64,000 nt of DNA from positions 182,876-246,875 of the forward strand of contig JTDE01000167.1 of assembly GCA_014338405.1 (NCBI GenBank). Direction: 5' to 3'. The notes under the pieces are model-generated. The model was not told where the DNA came from, searched no databases, and saw nothing but the letters and a program-made list of their open reading frames with translations. The translations under genes were made by a program, and so were the position numbers. Positions 23,232 to 34,344 of this stretch are shown piece by piece (the first letter of the stretch is position 1; each line of letters opens with the position of its first letter). The stretch comes from Paragonimus skrjabini miyazakii. Lineage: Eukaryota > Platyhelminthes > Trematoda > Plagiorchiida > Troglotrematidae.

Positions 23232-26200
23232 GTAGGTAACGAAATCATTGCCATTGACAAGAGTCGGATGAAAACTACAGCCAGGCAATGAAATGTACCT
23301 ATGAGCCAAAATTAATGGAAGAGTACTAACGTTACCTGATTACGCAATGCGAAATCAGTAGCGTGAATGACAGCTTTTCAACATCCAGCTATATTAAATA
23401 GTTCACGCAATATAACAGAAACACAAATGATACTCAGTTTTTTTAAACATTGTGGTTCGTATTTGCTGTATTTCTGGTTCTCGTTCGTGAGTAAAGCCTG
23501 TTCTCCTGTATTTATAAATATGCTTTTGAGGCCAGCGATGGAATCGCTTAATAGATTTGCAGGCGTGATATTTCTTCATTTTTAGCCGGCGGTTGATGAC
23601 CCAAACAAGTACCTGGAAGAAATATAAATAAGTATGGGTTATTTCTGGATGATTAGAGACATTTTCACAAAAGCTAATACAAATGAGCGGTGGTGACGTT
23701 CTTTTCAACCTGTGATTGAGCCATAATTGAACACATCAATCCGTTCCAAGTTTTCACCTAAGTATCCTTATTCCCATGGGGTAAAAAGGTTGCCATACAC
23801 TGCTAACTTGTCACTCCATTTTGGTAATAAGTGTTATTATACCAGTAATAAAAATTAATCGAAAAATCAGCTTTTCTTTCAAACCTCAGCTTGCAGACAC
23901 TGAAGTGGAGTAGATGGAAGAAGCTTACCCAGCCTTATTTCTGCTAACAGGCTTATAACAAAGCCTTAAAAACGGATAGCAATACAGAACAGCTTCACAA
24001 ACGATGTGCTGGTGGTATAATTTTCATCGCAAACAATCGGGTGCATACACAGAGTTTGATGAGTCGAATGGAACCGTTTTGCCCACACTTCTGTTTTAAC
24101 TTGACAGGCAAGACTAAAAGGTCGATCATTTTTTGATATCTATCAGAAAAAAATGTAGACGGCTCAATTCAACGGAGTGTCCATCGTAAAAGCAATTATA
24201 TATGCTAGTGCTTGCGTGTTAGAAATGTCATGCTTCGATCGTATACACATAGACTCGTGTGTACGCTGAATTATCGAAGCAGACTTAGTCGCATTGAAGA
24301 TGCAGCTCATGATGAGATGGCTTCCTTGGATAACACTTCACAAATAGCCAGTTACTTAAAACCGTTTATTGCCAAACAACCTGAAATCACGGAAATTTGA
24401 TTTGATACAGTGTCAACAATAATGTATGCCTGCATCGTTACAGCTACAGTGCAAGAACATGTAACGTGGCTTTTCTAATGGTCCTGTTCAAAACATTTTG
24501 CGTTTTAACAACCTATATGAAACAACCGACATCCAGGTCATTCAGATTCAATGGTATCTTTTAGTATCGACGTGGACAGGGAGCATCCTTCATAGGTTAT
24601 TTTGAAACCCAGTTACGAACCAAGGTCAATGAGCATATCCCGCCGTAGATCAAACAACAGGTCGCGTAAACACACAAAACAACCAGACATAGAAAGAAAG
24701 AAACTGTAGCGTTCATTACATTTTGCTTTTTAATGACGCAAAACCAGTACACTTCGACAACAGCAGTTGACGTTGTGTGTTCAAATTCACATGGCCGAAC
24801 ACTGTGCTCCGTTGGACCCATTGCTGTTCGATAGTTCAAACTTGTGTTGTGGTTCGGAGACAGATTTTGCGGGATTCTTGCGGCCGTGGTAGTATACGCA
24901 CGCTAATCCGAAGCAGAAAACAGGCTTCTTATTTGCTTAAGATTTATTTCTACGTCACCCTTATGCCTATTTCAGCATATTCAACTTGTCTCATCTTTAA
25001 CCAGCGTTAGTTGACAATAAACACCTGTTGACGAACTCTAGTTGTTGGTGACGGATTTTATGTCTCAGTTTAACGACTATTCAGTTATGTTGGGATGTTT
25101 TTATTCATTTTTATTGCCCATAAAACGTTAAAAAAATCACTCGCGATTGGTTTCTATCATAACGAGTTAGGCGCTGTTTGAACTGCTCTGAACGATTGTC
25201 GAATTCTGGACAACAGTCAGATAGCAAACTGCTTGTAATCGACTACCCATTTCTTTTTGCGGATGCACACACCGAATTGTGTTCTTGCTTCAGTACAAAT
25301 TTTATTAGTTAACCCATTTAGGCAAATTTTCCAAATTGAGAGTGCTCTTCCGTTTACTTCCTTCTAATCACCGATTGAGTCCATCCCAAGAGGAATGTAA
25401 AAGTCGAGTCGGGAAGACACTTGCATTCAAGTTGCTTATTAGTCAAGCTACCACAGTTCAGTTAAGCGGTACCGTTGAATGTTTGTAGAATATCCGAGAT
25501 CAGCTAAGCTATCACGAACGATTTTACACAGTATATTGCTGCACTAGTAGATTTTACTCAGTAAAGAAATCACAAAAACTAAAAAACGGAAGAACACCCA
25601 TGATTAATCATTTTAGATGTTTGCCTAAAAGAATTCACAAATTGTTATAAACTTGGCAGAATGATTTAGCCAGATTAACAGTAGAAAACTGACCATGCGG
25701 ATGATATTATCGAACTCATATTGATCAACTACAACTTGGCTGAAACATACAACTGATTACATATTTTGCACTCAGCTGGACATTTTAGGCCTCAACTTTC
25801 AAAGACAGGCTACTGCGACTAAGGACCATCTCGTAATAATCCACCAGTGGCCCGTATTTCTGATAAGACAATGTTTTGAGCTTTGGTTCAGGTTGTCGCG
25901 AAACGGCGACAGTCGCCAATGCATAACCAATTTGGCATTAGTTCAAAACGAAGTATCAAAACTTACCTGCTAACGTGTTTGTTGAAACTGTCCAAGCTGT
26001 CTAATGGTATCGGAAATTGTTAGCTTCAAATGACTGCTGCGTCATAACTGTCAGTCTTTCAAGTCAAAACTAAAAACTTCACTCGTTTGCATTCTAGTTT
26101 ATGTAAATATTCGTTTATGTGTTCATGTATTTTCTGACCTACCAACAGTGGAGTACAACCCACCCCCGATATCATGGTCAAGCGGGAAAATGAAAGAAAC

Positions 26201-27816
26201 CATCATGCATAAGCAAGTTCATGTGTAAAATCATTTTTTCCTACCAGACAACTAAATGGAATTGTTGTGTACAAGACTTAAGCAATACAAGACCTTGTAA
26301 ACTGAGAAATGCGGAACGCGTGACAATTATTTTCAAACAGTTGTCTCCCAGTTGGATTTTGTATCACTTACCGTTGATTTCAGCTTTCGTATTCGGATAA
26401 GTGAGCTGGTCAAATTATTATCCTTCAAAACAGTAAAAGGTAGTGTGGGACAGTTATGCCACATCATTGAAAAACAAGATCGAAACGCACACAGTAGAAT
26501 GCTGAAATAAACAGTACTTACATGTTATCTTTTTTGTTAACGAAAAACACTACGATTATTATGTCTTTCAAGTTGCATTCTGGCGCACACTTCAGCTATG
26601 ATGGGACACTTGGAGTTATAACGCTGAAGTTGGATATTCGTTGGATTGGTTGGCTATTTTACTGAGTTTTGGTCCTAAGTGGCAGAACTAGACAGCTTGG
26701 TGAAATATACCTGTTCACTTTGTGTTTCCTGGAGTACATGTGTAGGTTCAATTTTTATTGTGACTAAGATCATCCCAATAGCAACGGTCTGGTTGCAACT
26801 CTCAACAGAATTTCTAAACACAACTGACGAACGTAAGTCGAAATTTTGGTTTAATTTCATCATCAGTGTGTCGTTAGTTGGATTAAGTGGTCTCCTATTG
26901 ATTAGCTATCTGACACTCGAAAATGAACGCAAAATCACTCGCTAGTTTCTCTGATCTTCAATGCAGCTGAGTACACTTCAGTGCGAAATAAACCACTGGG
27001 ATTGTAGTTGTTATCAGACAGACAATGAGAAGGTCTAATGAAATTTACCGACACTAGTAAGAGAGAACGGTGGTTGGTATTCAGAAATGTTGCGCCAGAA
27101 GCTTGATTGTTAATCGGTTGGACTGAAGTGGGCGCAACCGTGTTATTGTGACTCTCAAGCACGAGAAATTGTACTCAATGTGGATTCAAGTGAGGACTCA
27201 AATAAAGTTTGTTCATTGCAAACGATCAGCAGAAGTAGACACAGGATAATCTATATAAGCTGAAACACTTGACATAATGACAGTAGTTGTCGGTTTTAAG
27301 TGGAATGGTTTGTCAACGTAAAAATTGTTCCCCAACGGTGTAATTTCCAAATTCATTCTAAGGTATTCTGTCCAGCTGACAAAGTTAGTTGAAAGCGCAT
27401 TGTTTCTTTGAACATTTCATCCGGTTTGATTCGAATATGTGAAAAAAATTCGAGAAAGGCAGTTAATTTTCATTTCATAGGACAATCGCCTTAGGGTAGC
27501 ATGTAGAAAACGCGCTTAAATGGATGAAATAATATCGCTGAACTCACCAAAAGTAGTTTACTAATTAGTGATAATCGTAAATGAGGAAATCATGGACAGT
27601 GGTTTGCTGAAATGTCAGTTCTAAACCAACGATTTTTGTGTTGACAGTTTTTCTGGAATGGTTTGAAAAAAGTGATTAATACCATAATTCTGTCTAAGCA
27701 ACTCAAGAATTGGCTGAATCAAGTTAATCACCACCCACCCAATGACAATTTTCAAACGTAGAAATACTGCCTAGCCAGCCATTCTGCGAAAAATCAGTGG
27801 ACTCGATGTTTACTGA
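23232..27816. other. no gene recognised
   Basis: AT-rich, without recognisable repeat or coding signal. Short frames (plus 24212-24400; plus 26679-26945, hydrophobic C-terminal half) have no supporting splice signals. Confidence 0.45.
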
Positions 27817-28003
27817 TGAGTAGTCGGGGATTTTTGTTTTCATATAGATTGAACATCACCCAGAATTGATCGCAGCTGTCGCAGTCCCATAGACTTTCCA
27901 GTCAGCCCCTTTCGAACAGCAGAAGCACTAGACTCGAGTTTTGCTCTCACTAGAGCTCGTCAGTAGTGCATATCATCGCCACTGCTGGGACTGGAACCAG
28001 GGA
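27817..28003 (-). repeat. Sm-alpha-like SINE, copy 5 (5'-truncated in the tRNA-like head)
   Basis: Minus-strand reading: the copy begins inside the tRNA-like head with the B-box region (CCTGGTTCCAGTCCC). It then has the hammerhead at 27925-27969, the tail segment (GCCCCTTTCGAA in plus orientation near 27905-27916) and the terminal CCCCGACTACTCATCAGTAA. The A-box is lost. I found no convincing target-site duplication. Confidence 0.85.
27925..27969 (-). ncRNA. hammerhead ribozyme remnant, copy 5 (best preserved)
   Basis: Minus-strand reading: stem I GCACTA/TAGTGC is perfect; the core CTGACGA fits the consensus CUGANGA; stem II GCTCT-AGTG-AGAGC has five pairs; stem III is the minimal AC/GT pair around TCGA; the cleavage triplet is GTC. 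The single defect is AAAAC instead of GAAAC, which changes G12, the proposed general base. Fold and core are otherwise those of a type I hammerhead. Confidence 0.85.
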
Positions 28004-28079
28004 CACGCTGATCATTCAATCTACAATACCGTTAGTAAGAACAACCATTTTATGAGCTCGCTATAGTGTTTAATTAGAA

Positions 28080-28255
28080 AAACTAAATCCAAATGTGAAA
28101 CTTTAGAACCTCCGGTATTGCTTCCTAGCTTAGCTCGTACAGCATTTGTCGTGCTGGAGCATGCTCTTTTTCCAACCATTTCGAATCCATTCAAGCTTTC
28201 GGCAACTGGATCTCCTCTAAATCATTAGACTTGTCAAACTACCTATTCGAAAGTT
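28080..28255 (+). repeat. SINE-I, copy 3 (diverged)
   Basis: It matches copy 1 in order: gaaactttagaacctccgg, a tRNA-like head with tagcttagctcgtacagca and ccatttcgaatcca (B-box-like), tctcctctaaatcatta and gtcaaactac. Both promoter boxes are degenerate. It lies about 80 bp from the hammerhead SINE copy 5. Confidence 0.7.
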
Positions 28256-29780
28256 CACAATGTCGAGTATTCCAGCTTTTAATGCTAAATCGGCTTCGAA
28301 TATTACTGTCGCTCCTAAGTAGTTGGTGTAAAAGTGTTCATTCTGCAGTCAATCTTGTGACTTTAGAAATACTGTGATTGGGCTGGATGACTGAAAATCT
28401 ATCTTTTTTAGCAACGATGAAAATTATGTAACCTTTCTTTGACATTATCCGTGCATAACTACCCGATGGCAGATTAACACTTTGTCTATACCAAACGTGT
28501 GTCTCAAACTTGTTTACTGAACAAAACCTGTCAGTCGAATTCGCAATTCTGTATCCAAAAGTCCGGTTCTCCATTTTAATTACAACCTGTTGAATAGTGT
28601 GATATGTTTTCTGCTGTAGTTTGAGACCTCTTATCTGGCTCATAAGCAATAAAAAGTCCTGGCACGCTGAAGACATCAAGAAACACCCAAAATTTGTCAG
28701 ACATGTCTACAGTGACAGACGTTGGCTCACTAAACAACAGGTTCATCACATTCTTATGACTATGCAATAACTAAACGGACCTTTCACACCAACCTTATTG
28801 TTTGTCGGTGACACTCTTTCTTCCTCGAAGTTTAAACGGGTTGAACAGTGGGTATACCACAACACAACATAAATTGTGTCCGTTATGTAGTGATTCAACA
28901 TCGGTCCAATGTGGCAACCATGATACACTTACTGTACCCAAGGATACACCCTAACACTGCTTTTGATTAAACTATTTCTATTTAAAACTGTGAATCAGAA
29001 ATGTTTGCTCAGATGAACCTGTTTATAGGTTCTTTCGGTTCCACGACAACACCATTCACACTGAATTTCGACAGCTTCAATTTCTTTGTCGTTCTATTTC
29101 AAATTGTTCTTGTTTTTCTATAAGTAGTCTTTCACAAAGATGCGGAAAAAATTGCTCAGGCATAAACCCCCTCACTATGTTCAACTTCTTGCAATCTATT
29201 ATTAACTAAACCCATATAATTCTCAGGAAGTCAGCGTTAACTCTGAAGTATAGTTCATTTTAAGAAGCCTTCAAACCGGTATGTATGTGGATGTTTGGAT
29301 ATATTTTTTAAAACGCCTATCTTCTTTTTTTGTATATCTGGTCAGAAACGTTGACATTTTAGAAAATTTAAATAGTAAAACGCACAAAACTATGGTAATT
29401 CACGGTGAGCTATGCAAGAGAATGATGTCTGATCATCCGTCCTACCGCAATTATGTCTGAAGGCCAAAACAGCATGGCAAATTTCATACTGTCCTAAAAG
29501 TACAATAGTAATCAACTTTTGGTGTAAACATGCGAAAGACATTTTGAGTAAGTGAATCACACTTTGTTACACATCACCCACAGGGTAACGTCACTTCTTG
29601 TAAAACGTCTAGAGATCGGAATGAAAATTCTTCAGTAAATCTGCACAAACACGTGCAGGCACCCAGACGATCACATAGTTGGGGTATCTCACTAATCTGT
29701 TAACGATACCAAGTTGGGTTTATAATATCACGATAAAACAACCGCTTAATAAGGTTGACAGGTCCAGTGATTGTCCTTGA

Positions 29781-29823
29781 TATGGTATATATATATATAT
29801 GGATATATGTATACATGTATATG
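29781..29823. repeat. (TA)n microsatellite with degenerate flank
   Basis: An uninterrupted alternating TA run of about 15 nt at 29786-29800 is followed by tatgtatacatgtatatg. Confidence 0.9.
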
Positions 29824-30807
29824 TGAACATCTAGTCACCTCTTATCATTTCCTGTAGTATGAACATGCGAGACACTGAAAATGTCCGGCCAAATCCTCTT
29901 TTGCACAGTTCGAACACAATCTCGTTTTGCGACCGGAATCCGGAATTTACTAATTTGGTCTACCCTGAGTAAGTTAAAGAGTAAGACTTCATTTATACAC
30001 ACGCAATCAACGAGAATAATATTTCACAGTAATGTCAGTCGTACTCTACTCGTCTGAAGTAGGATGAACAAAAAACTGACTCCTCCTTTACGTATAGTTG
30101 TTCTATCACGATCAAAATAGGATGTCAGTAGGTCAACAAAAACTAAGAAATGTTTTTGTTTTAACGTAGACTAATATATGTTCCATGTTCCGACTAGTCT
30201 AGTGATCAGGACAGTTGTCTTCCTCTAATATACTAACGACGCTTTTTAAGGTTCGAACTGTGCTCAGCCATCAACATTTCTGTTCACCTTATACGAAATG
30301 GAAACATCATTCGATACTTTTTTCATAAGCGTCACATTTTCATAAGATTTTTAGTCATCGAGCACAAGTTGGAGGTTGCAAGCGGTATAAATAGGAATGG
30401 CCTATAAATTCCATAACATTTATCGAACTTCTTAACATGGTAATGTGAACTGTGCAAATTTATTCCCTGTGGGATTGCACATTTGACACAGTGATGGAGC
30501 TGGGTGACATAACACTAAAAACAATTTGCAGATTAAACAAACAATCTTTCGAACTCTAACGATTAACCTTGTTTCTTCATAATGATTGAAAGTCTACTCA
30601 CAAAAACATTTGATTGAGCAGAATGGGACGAATGAGCGGTTGGAATTTAGTTAGAGAACAAAAAAATCAAATAAAGTTTGTTGGGAATGAATTCTTCCAA
30701 ATAGATTTGTGAGACTGAATGAAATTATATATTCATTTCCCACACACTTGTCAGTCATAAACTTATGATCAACGTGAAAATAAAAACAACGGCTTTTCAC
30801 TAAACTG

Positions 30808-30821
30808 GTGTGTGTGTGTGT
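30808..30821 (+). repeat. (GT)7 microsatellite
   Basis: Seven GT units at 30808-30821 in otherwise unremarkable sequence. Confidence 0.9.
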
Positions 30822-30919
30822 AAATAGTCTCGGATAGCAAACATTGCTTGCAAACAATCTACTGGGAAGCAGAAGTTGAAAGTACGTTATTTTGAATTCA
30901 GATAATGGAATTTTATGTC

Positions 30920-31150
30920 TGACCAGAAAAATACTCTGCCACTTTGTGCTTCAGCTGTGTGACCTACATCGGGTAAAACAACAGCACCATCAAAACTGGT
31001 AAACCTACTGACATTAGGTTGAAGGAACACATGCCAAAGTGGTTTAACATTATTTCTAGTCATCTGCTGGTGAATCACACTGGGTGACTTTGAAACATCG
31101 CGTCATTCCTATAAGACAGTTACTGACGGCGTGTCACAAGTCTAGTGTTG
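30920..31150 (+). pseudogene. Penelope-like element GIY-YIG endonuclease fragment
   Basis: Plus-strand frames contain SCVTYIG near 30950-30975 followed, after a few broken codons, by RLKEHMPKWFN near 31015-31050. This is the spacing of CSC-x-YIGRT...EHIPKWL in the element at 11.8-12.3 kb. Here the YIG motif is complete. Stops and frameshifts on both sides rule out function, and no RT sequence was found upstream. Confidence 0.6.
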
Positions 31151-31609
31151 TGTCTGCGTTTGCCACCTATTTGAATTGTTGCAGCCCGAAACTGTAAAAC
31201 TTGTTAGGTCCGTATTTCCCAACCATTATTTTCTAAGTTATCCTATGCCTCATCGTCTGATTTTATTTTAATTAAGTACGAAATTACATGGGGTCTTTTC
31301 CAACTTGTAAGCTTGTCGTATTACTGTCTTCACGTTGTTCACATCGATACCAGCAATAAGGCTTTGTAAACTGAATGCGCATCGTAAGCTATATCTTCTG
31401 AATATTGACATCCAATAGTTTTAAACGACTTCGCGAGTTCAGACGCAGACCAGATGGAAGAAGTTGGACCGTTTAGAAATAAACACAAGTGGGGCCGCTA
31501 GATCTTGTCCGACCAGTCAGGTTTGAACTTCCACGCTGGTACTAACTAACATCTATGCAGCATAGAACTTCTCGAGTAAAATGGAATGCACCAACCAATT
31601 TGGAGTGTC

Positions 31610-31765
31610 ATAATCCACCTTGGATTAGGATGTCCGTATATTCACGATAGCGTGACTGAAGTTCAAATCCCGACCGCGATAAAAAAAAACACGCTCTACG
31701 GATGAGCTCTAACAACAGCAAAGCTCGAGTGTTATGTAACCTCTCGAAAAGGTTCCACTAAATCA
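31610..31765 (+). repeat. Sm-alpha-like SINE, highly diverged copy 6
   Basis: A B-box-like agttcaaatcccg (31661-31673) is followed by ggatgagctctaac, agcaaagctcgagtg and ctctcgaaaaggttcc. These are in the same order as B-box, hammerhead and cttttcgaaaggggcc in the other copies. An insertion of nine A's sits between B-box and hammerhead. The A-box is not recognisable. Confidence 0.6.
31694..31738 (+). ncRNA. hammerhead ribozyme remnant, copy 6
   Basis: It keeps GGATGA, GAGCTCTAACAACAGC, CAAAG and CTCGAGTG in hammerhead order, but the core, stem I and cleavage triplet are all altered. It is recognisable only by comparison with the other copies. Confidence 0.45.
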
Positions 31766-33653
31766 TATATTGGAATTGTGACTAGTATCAAACGTATAAA
31801 AAACATTTCTGAAGATTAAACGTTAATAATCGTTGTAAAATTATGTGCCTCGAACAGTGAACATAAGTGTAAGCAAGTCAAAGCCCAAAATAATTAAAAT
31901 TGTAATATACAAACCAGTCCTCCTTACTCTGATTGTCTGTTATATTTGTGGACCAACTGTACAGCGACAAGGAGACACCGGGGGACAGCGTTCTTACGTT
32001 ATAGAGGTGCCAGCAACAGTCTTGTAAAAGGAAACAACACGGACATGCATGAGCCAAAGACCCAGTAAGCCATGCACACGACTTACAAAAACGAAAACTA
32101 CAGCCAACAACACAACAGCAGACTTTGTTACACAACTCATTCAATCCGTGCGCGCTTGCTGGTTTCGACCGCACGCTACAATACATTAGAAAACTTCTGA
32201 TGTGTACGTACTTATGCGACGGAGCAGATGAACCGGTCATAAAAGTCGTTACAAATGACTTTTACATTGAAGGAAAAGGATAACTCCATGAAACTATGAA
32301 ACACTTATCATTCTACCTTGACTGTATATTTGTGAGCATTTATTTTATGATCATATGCTCGAGTAAAAAACCAGCTCTACGGTAGGTTAGAAAACATTTA
32401 TGATTTGCTTCTTGTATCAGTTCATACTGTAAATTCGAACAATTTTTTTCAATTAGTTGGATGCTACTCAACTTGCTGTTTGATACACACCAACTGATCA
32501 CTTTTATACGTTTCAGTGTTCGTGGGTTACAATTTCCATTTTTTCAGAGTCAACTGAAGTTACTGATAAAAAATTTTGAGTAAATACAGAAACGAACATC
32601 ACAGTAGATCGCATACACCAGGCTAGACATGAAGCATTAAGAACCCATGATAGTACTTTAAGATGGCCCAACATTTTTCAAAGGATTTCGTCCATTGCAC
32701 GTTGTAGGATGCAGGGCCAACCGATATTAATGCACATTATTTGAAATCTGTTCATGATGGACTATCTGATGAAACAAGTCGCAAGAGAGAGTGTAACAAA
32801 CTACAAGACCAGTGACTTGTGGAATACATAGGAAGTTAAATGAACGTAATACATCTGAACAGCCAACCAGATTAAATGCACTGATTTGTCACGCTCCTCA
32901 CAAGTTGTTTAAAGTGTGAATAGCTCAGGTTGCGTGACTTTTGTTTCACAGCGTCTTCCAACCCATCGATGAAACATCTGATTCTAACATTATTGTTTAC
33001 TCGTTGGACGATAAATTCAAATGGTTGTCCATCTTGTTTGGATAAAGAGTACCAAGTAGGCAGTTCAAGAAACGTGTTCTGCGAAGAAGCAACCACATTC
33101 CTCTGACGTAGAAAGTAGGTAATAACACTGCAATGGAAATTACATCCCCGTTCGCACGTGACGATACAAATGTCAGTCCACGTCTGATGTGAAAGCTAGC
33201 ACTTTTCTCATTATTTAGAACGTTTGGTTCAATTAGTTATGTTCGGAAACACAAACTACCGATGATCCGTTGTTGTGTACACCTGTTGTTAGCTGAAATC
33301 ATGCAAAACTCGTCATATGAATCAAAGCTGTTTTAGTTGAATTTCTTCTTTTTACAGAATCTCACATATGCAGTTTCACTTATTTACAGAAGTCGAGACT
33401 GGGCTCACATCACAAGATATTGAGGGTGTTCAAGAATAACCAACTTTGACGTCTCCATTACTTGGTAAGTTAGCCTAGAACTGCCCAATGTCTCCCACGG
33501 TGTTGTACAGGAGTGTAATCAAAGTGTTGTTTTAATTTTCTACTAGCCCCTTTTTGAGCTAAATATGAATTCAATAATTCTGCGAAATCGTCGTTTTAGT
33601 TTTCTTAGCTCTTGCGCTTTTTTTCTGACAGGTTGAAATCAAGCAGCCGTTTT
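31766..33653. other. no gene recognised
   Basis: A cysteine-rich minus frame (31878-32240, 120 codons, with clusters such as VCCCVVGC and CPCCF) lies in a locally GC-richer patch but matches no known cysteine framework. A strong acceptor (tttcttctttttacag ending 33357) precedes sequence with stops in all frames before the gtaagt at 33463, so no internal exon is called there. Confidence 0.45.
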
Positions 33654-33753
33654 NNNNNNNNNNNNNNNNNNNNNNNNNNNNNNNNNNNNNNNNNNNNNNN
33701 NNNNNNNNNNNNNNNNNNNNNNNNNNNNNNNNNNNNNNNNNNNNNNNNNNNNN
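33654..33753. other. assembly gap, 100 N
   Basis: A run of exactly 100 N, the usual placeholder for a gap of unknown size. It sits at the left edge of the SINE-III inverted pair. Frames reading across it are meaningless. Confidence 0.98.
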
Positions 33754-33764
33754 TTTTGTGATTG

Positions 33765-33975
33765 GCCTACAGAATGGCAAACATCCACCACAGACCCAAA
33801 AGGGGTTAAGAAGGGTTTTTGTAAACATTTGGTACCAGTGGTTACCAACAAGGTGATATGCAGTTCGTTTGGCCCAGTTTGGTCTCATCAGCAACACGCA
33901 CGCTGGAAAATCAAACCCACAACCAGTGAACCAGCGGCGGACTTTAATCCAAACACTTGTCCACTAGACATTTTT
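33765..33975 (-). repeat. SINE-III (tRNA-derived), left copy
   Basis: Minus-strand reading: A-box-like TCTAGTGGACAAGTGTTTGG (33949-33968), then GGTTGTGGG-type spacing into a B-box-like GGGTTTGATTTTCC (33905-33918), then GCGTGCGTGTTGCTGATGAG and a body towards the gap. The tRNA-like order and the 40-50 nt box spacing fit a Pol III SINE head. It is unrelated by eye to SINE-I and the hammerhead SINE. Confidence 0.7.
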
Positions 33976-34104
33976 GGCCCACTTATGTGGCTGTGATGGA
34001 GGTTTGCTCGTTTGCAAGCCAACCACAAAAAGGTTGATCATTTACAGCCCATGAAAAAAAGGAAGTGCAACACCTTAGGAAATTAACTGGCATAGCTTCC
34101 CGAA

Positions 34105-34340
34105 TCCCCGGTGATCGCGACTCTGTGGTATAGTCGATCAGTGCTTGAACTACAATCTGCCGCTTATTCACCGGTTGTGGATTCGATTTTCCGGCGTGCG
34201 TGGTGCAAATGAGACCAAACTGGGTATAAGTAGGTGCTCACCACTTTACTGATGGTCACTGGGACCAAATGTTTGCAAAAAGCCCCGCTTAGATACACAT
34301 TAAGGTTGCCGTGGTTTAGTAGATGTCTGCCATTGTATTT
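34105..34340 (+). repeat. SINE-III (tRNA-derived), right copy
   Basis: Plus-strand copy with A-box-like TGTGGTATAGTCGATCAGTG and B-box GGATTCGATTTTCC (34179-34192), then GCGTGCGTGG, ATGAGACCAAACTGGG and a body ending in AGATGTCTGCCATTG. It pairs with the left copy as an inverted repeat with arms over 150 bp and a roughly 130-bp centre containing neither box. Confidence 0.7.
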
Positions 34341-34344
34341 TCAT

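Larger units (their letters stand above)
28260..30899. other. no gene recognised; microsatellites only
   Basis: Minus frames at 28338-28679, 28576-28767 and 28746-28928 form a chain of overlapping readable segments, as a decayed coding sequence would, but I recognise no domain. Otherwise the region holds only the simple repeats listed separately. Confidence 0.4.

Noticed and set aside
31878..32240. Secreted cysteine-rich peptide on the minus strand
   Set aside because: Many cysteines but no signal peptide, no known spacing and no splice signals.
33358..33462. Exon between tttttacag and gtaagt
   Set aside because: All three frames contain a stop before the donor.
33571..33897. Open frames crossing the first N gap
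   Set aside because: They exist only because N is translated as X; they carry no information.
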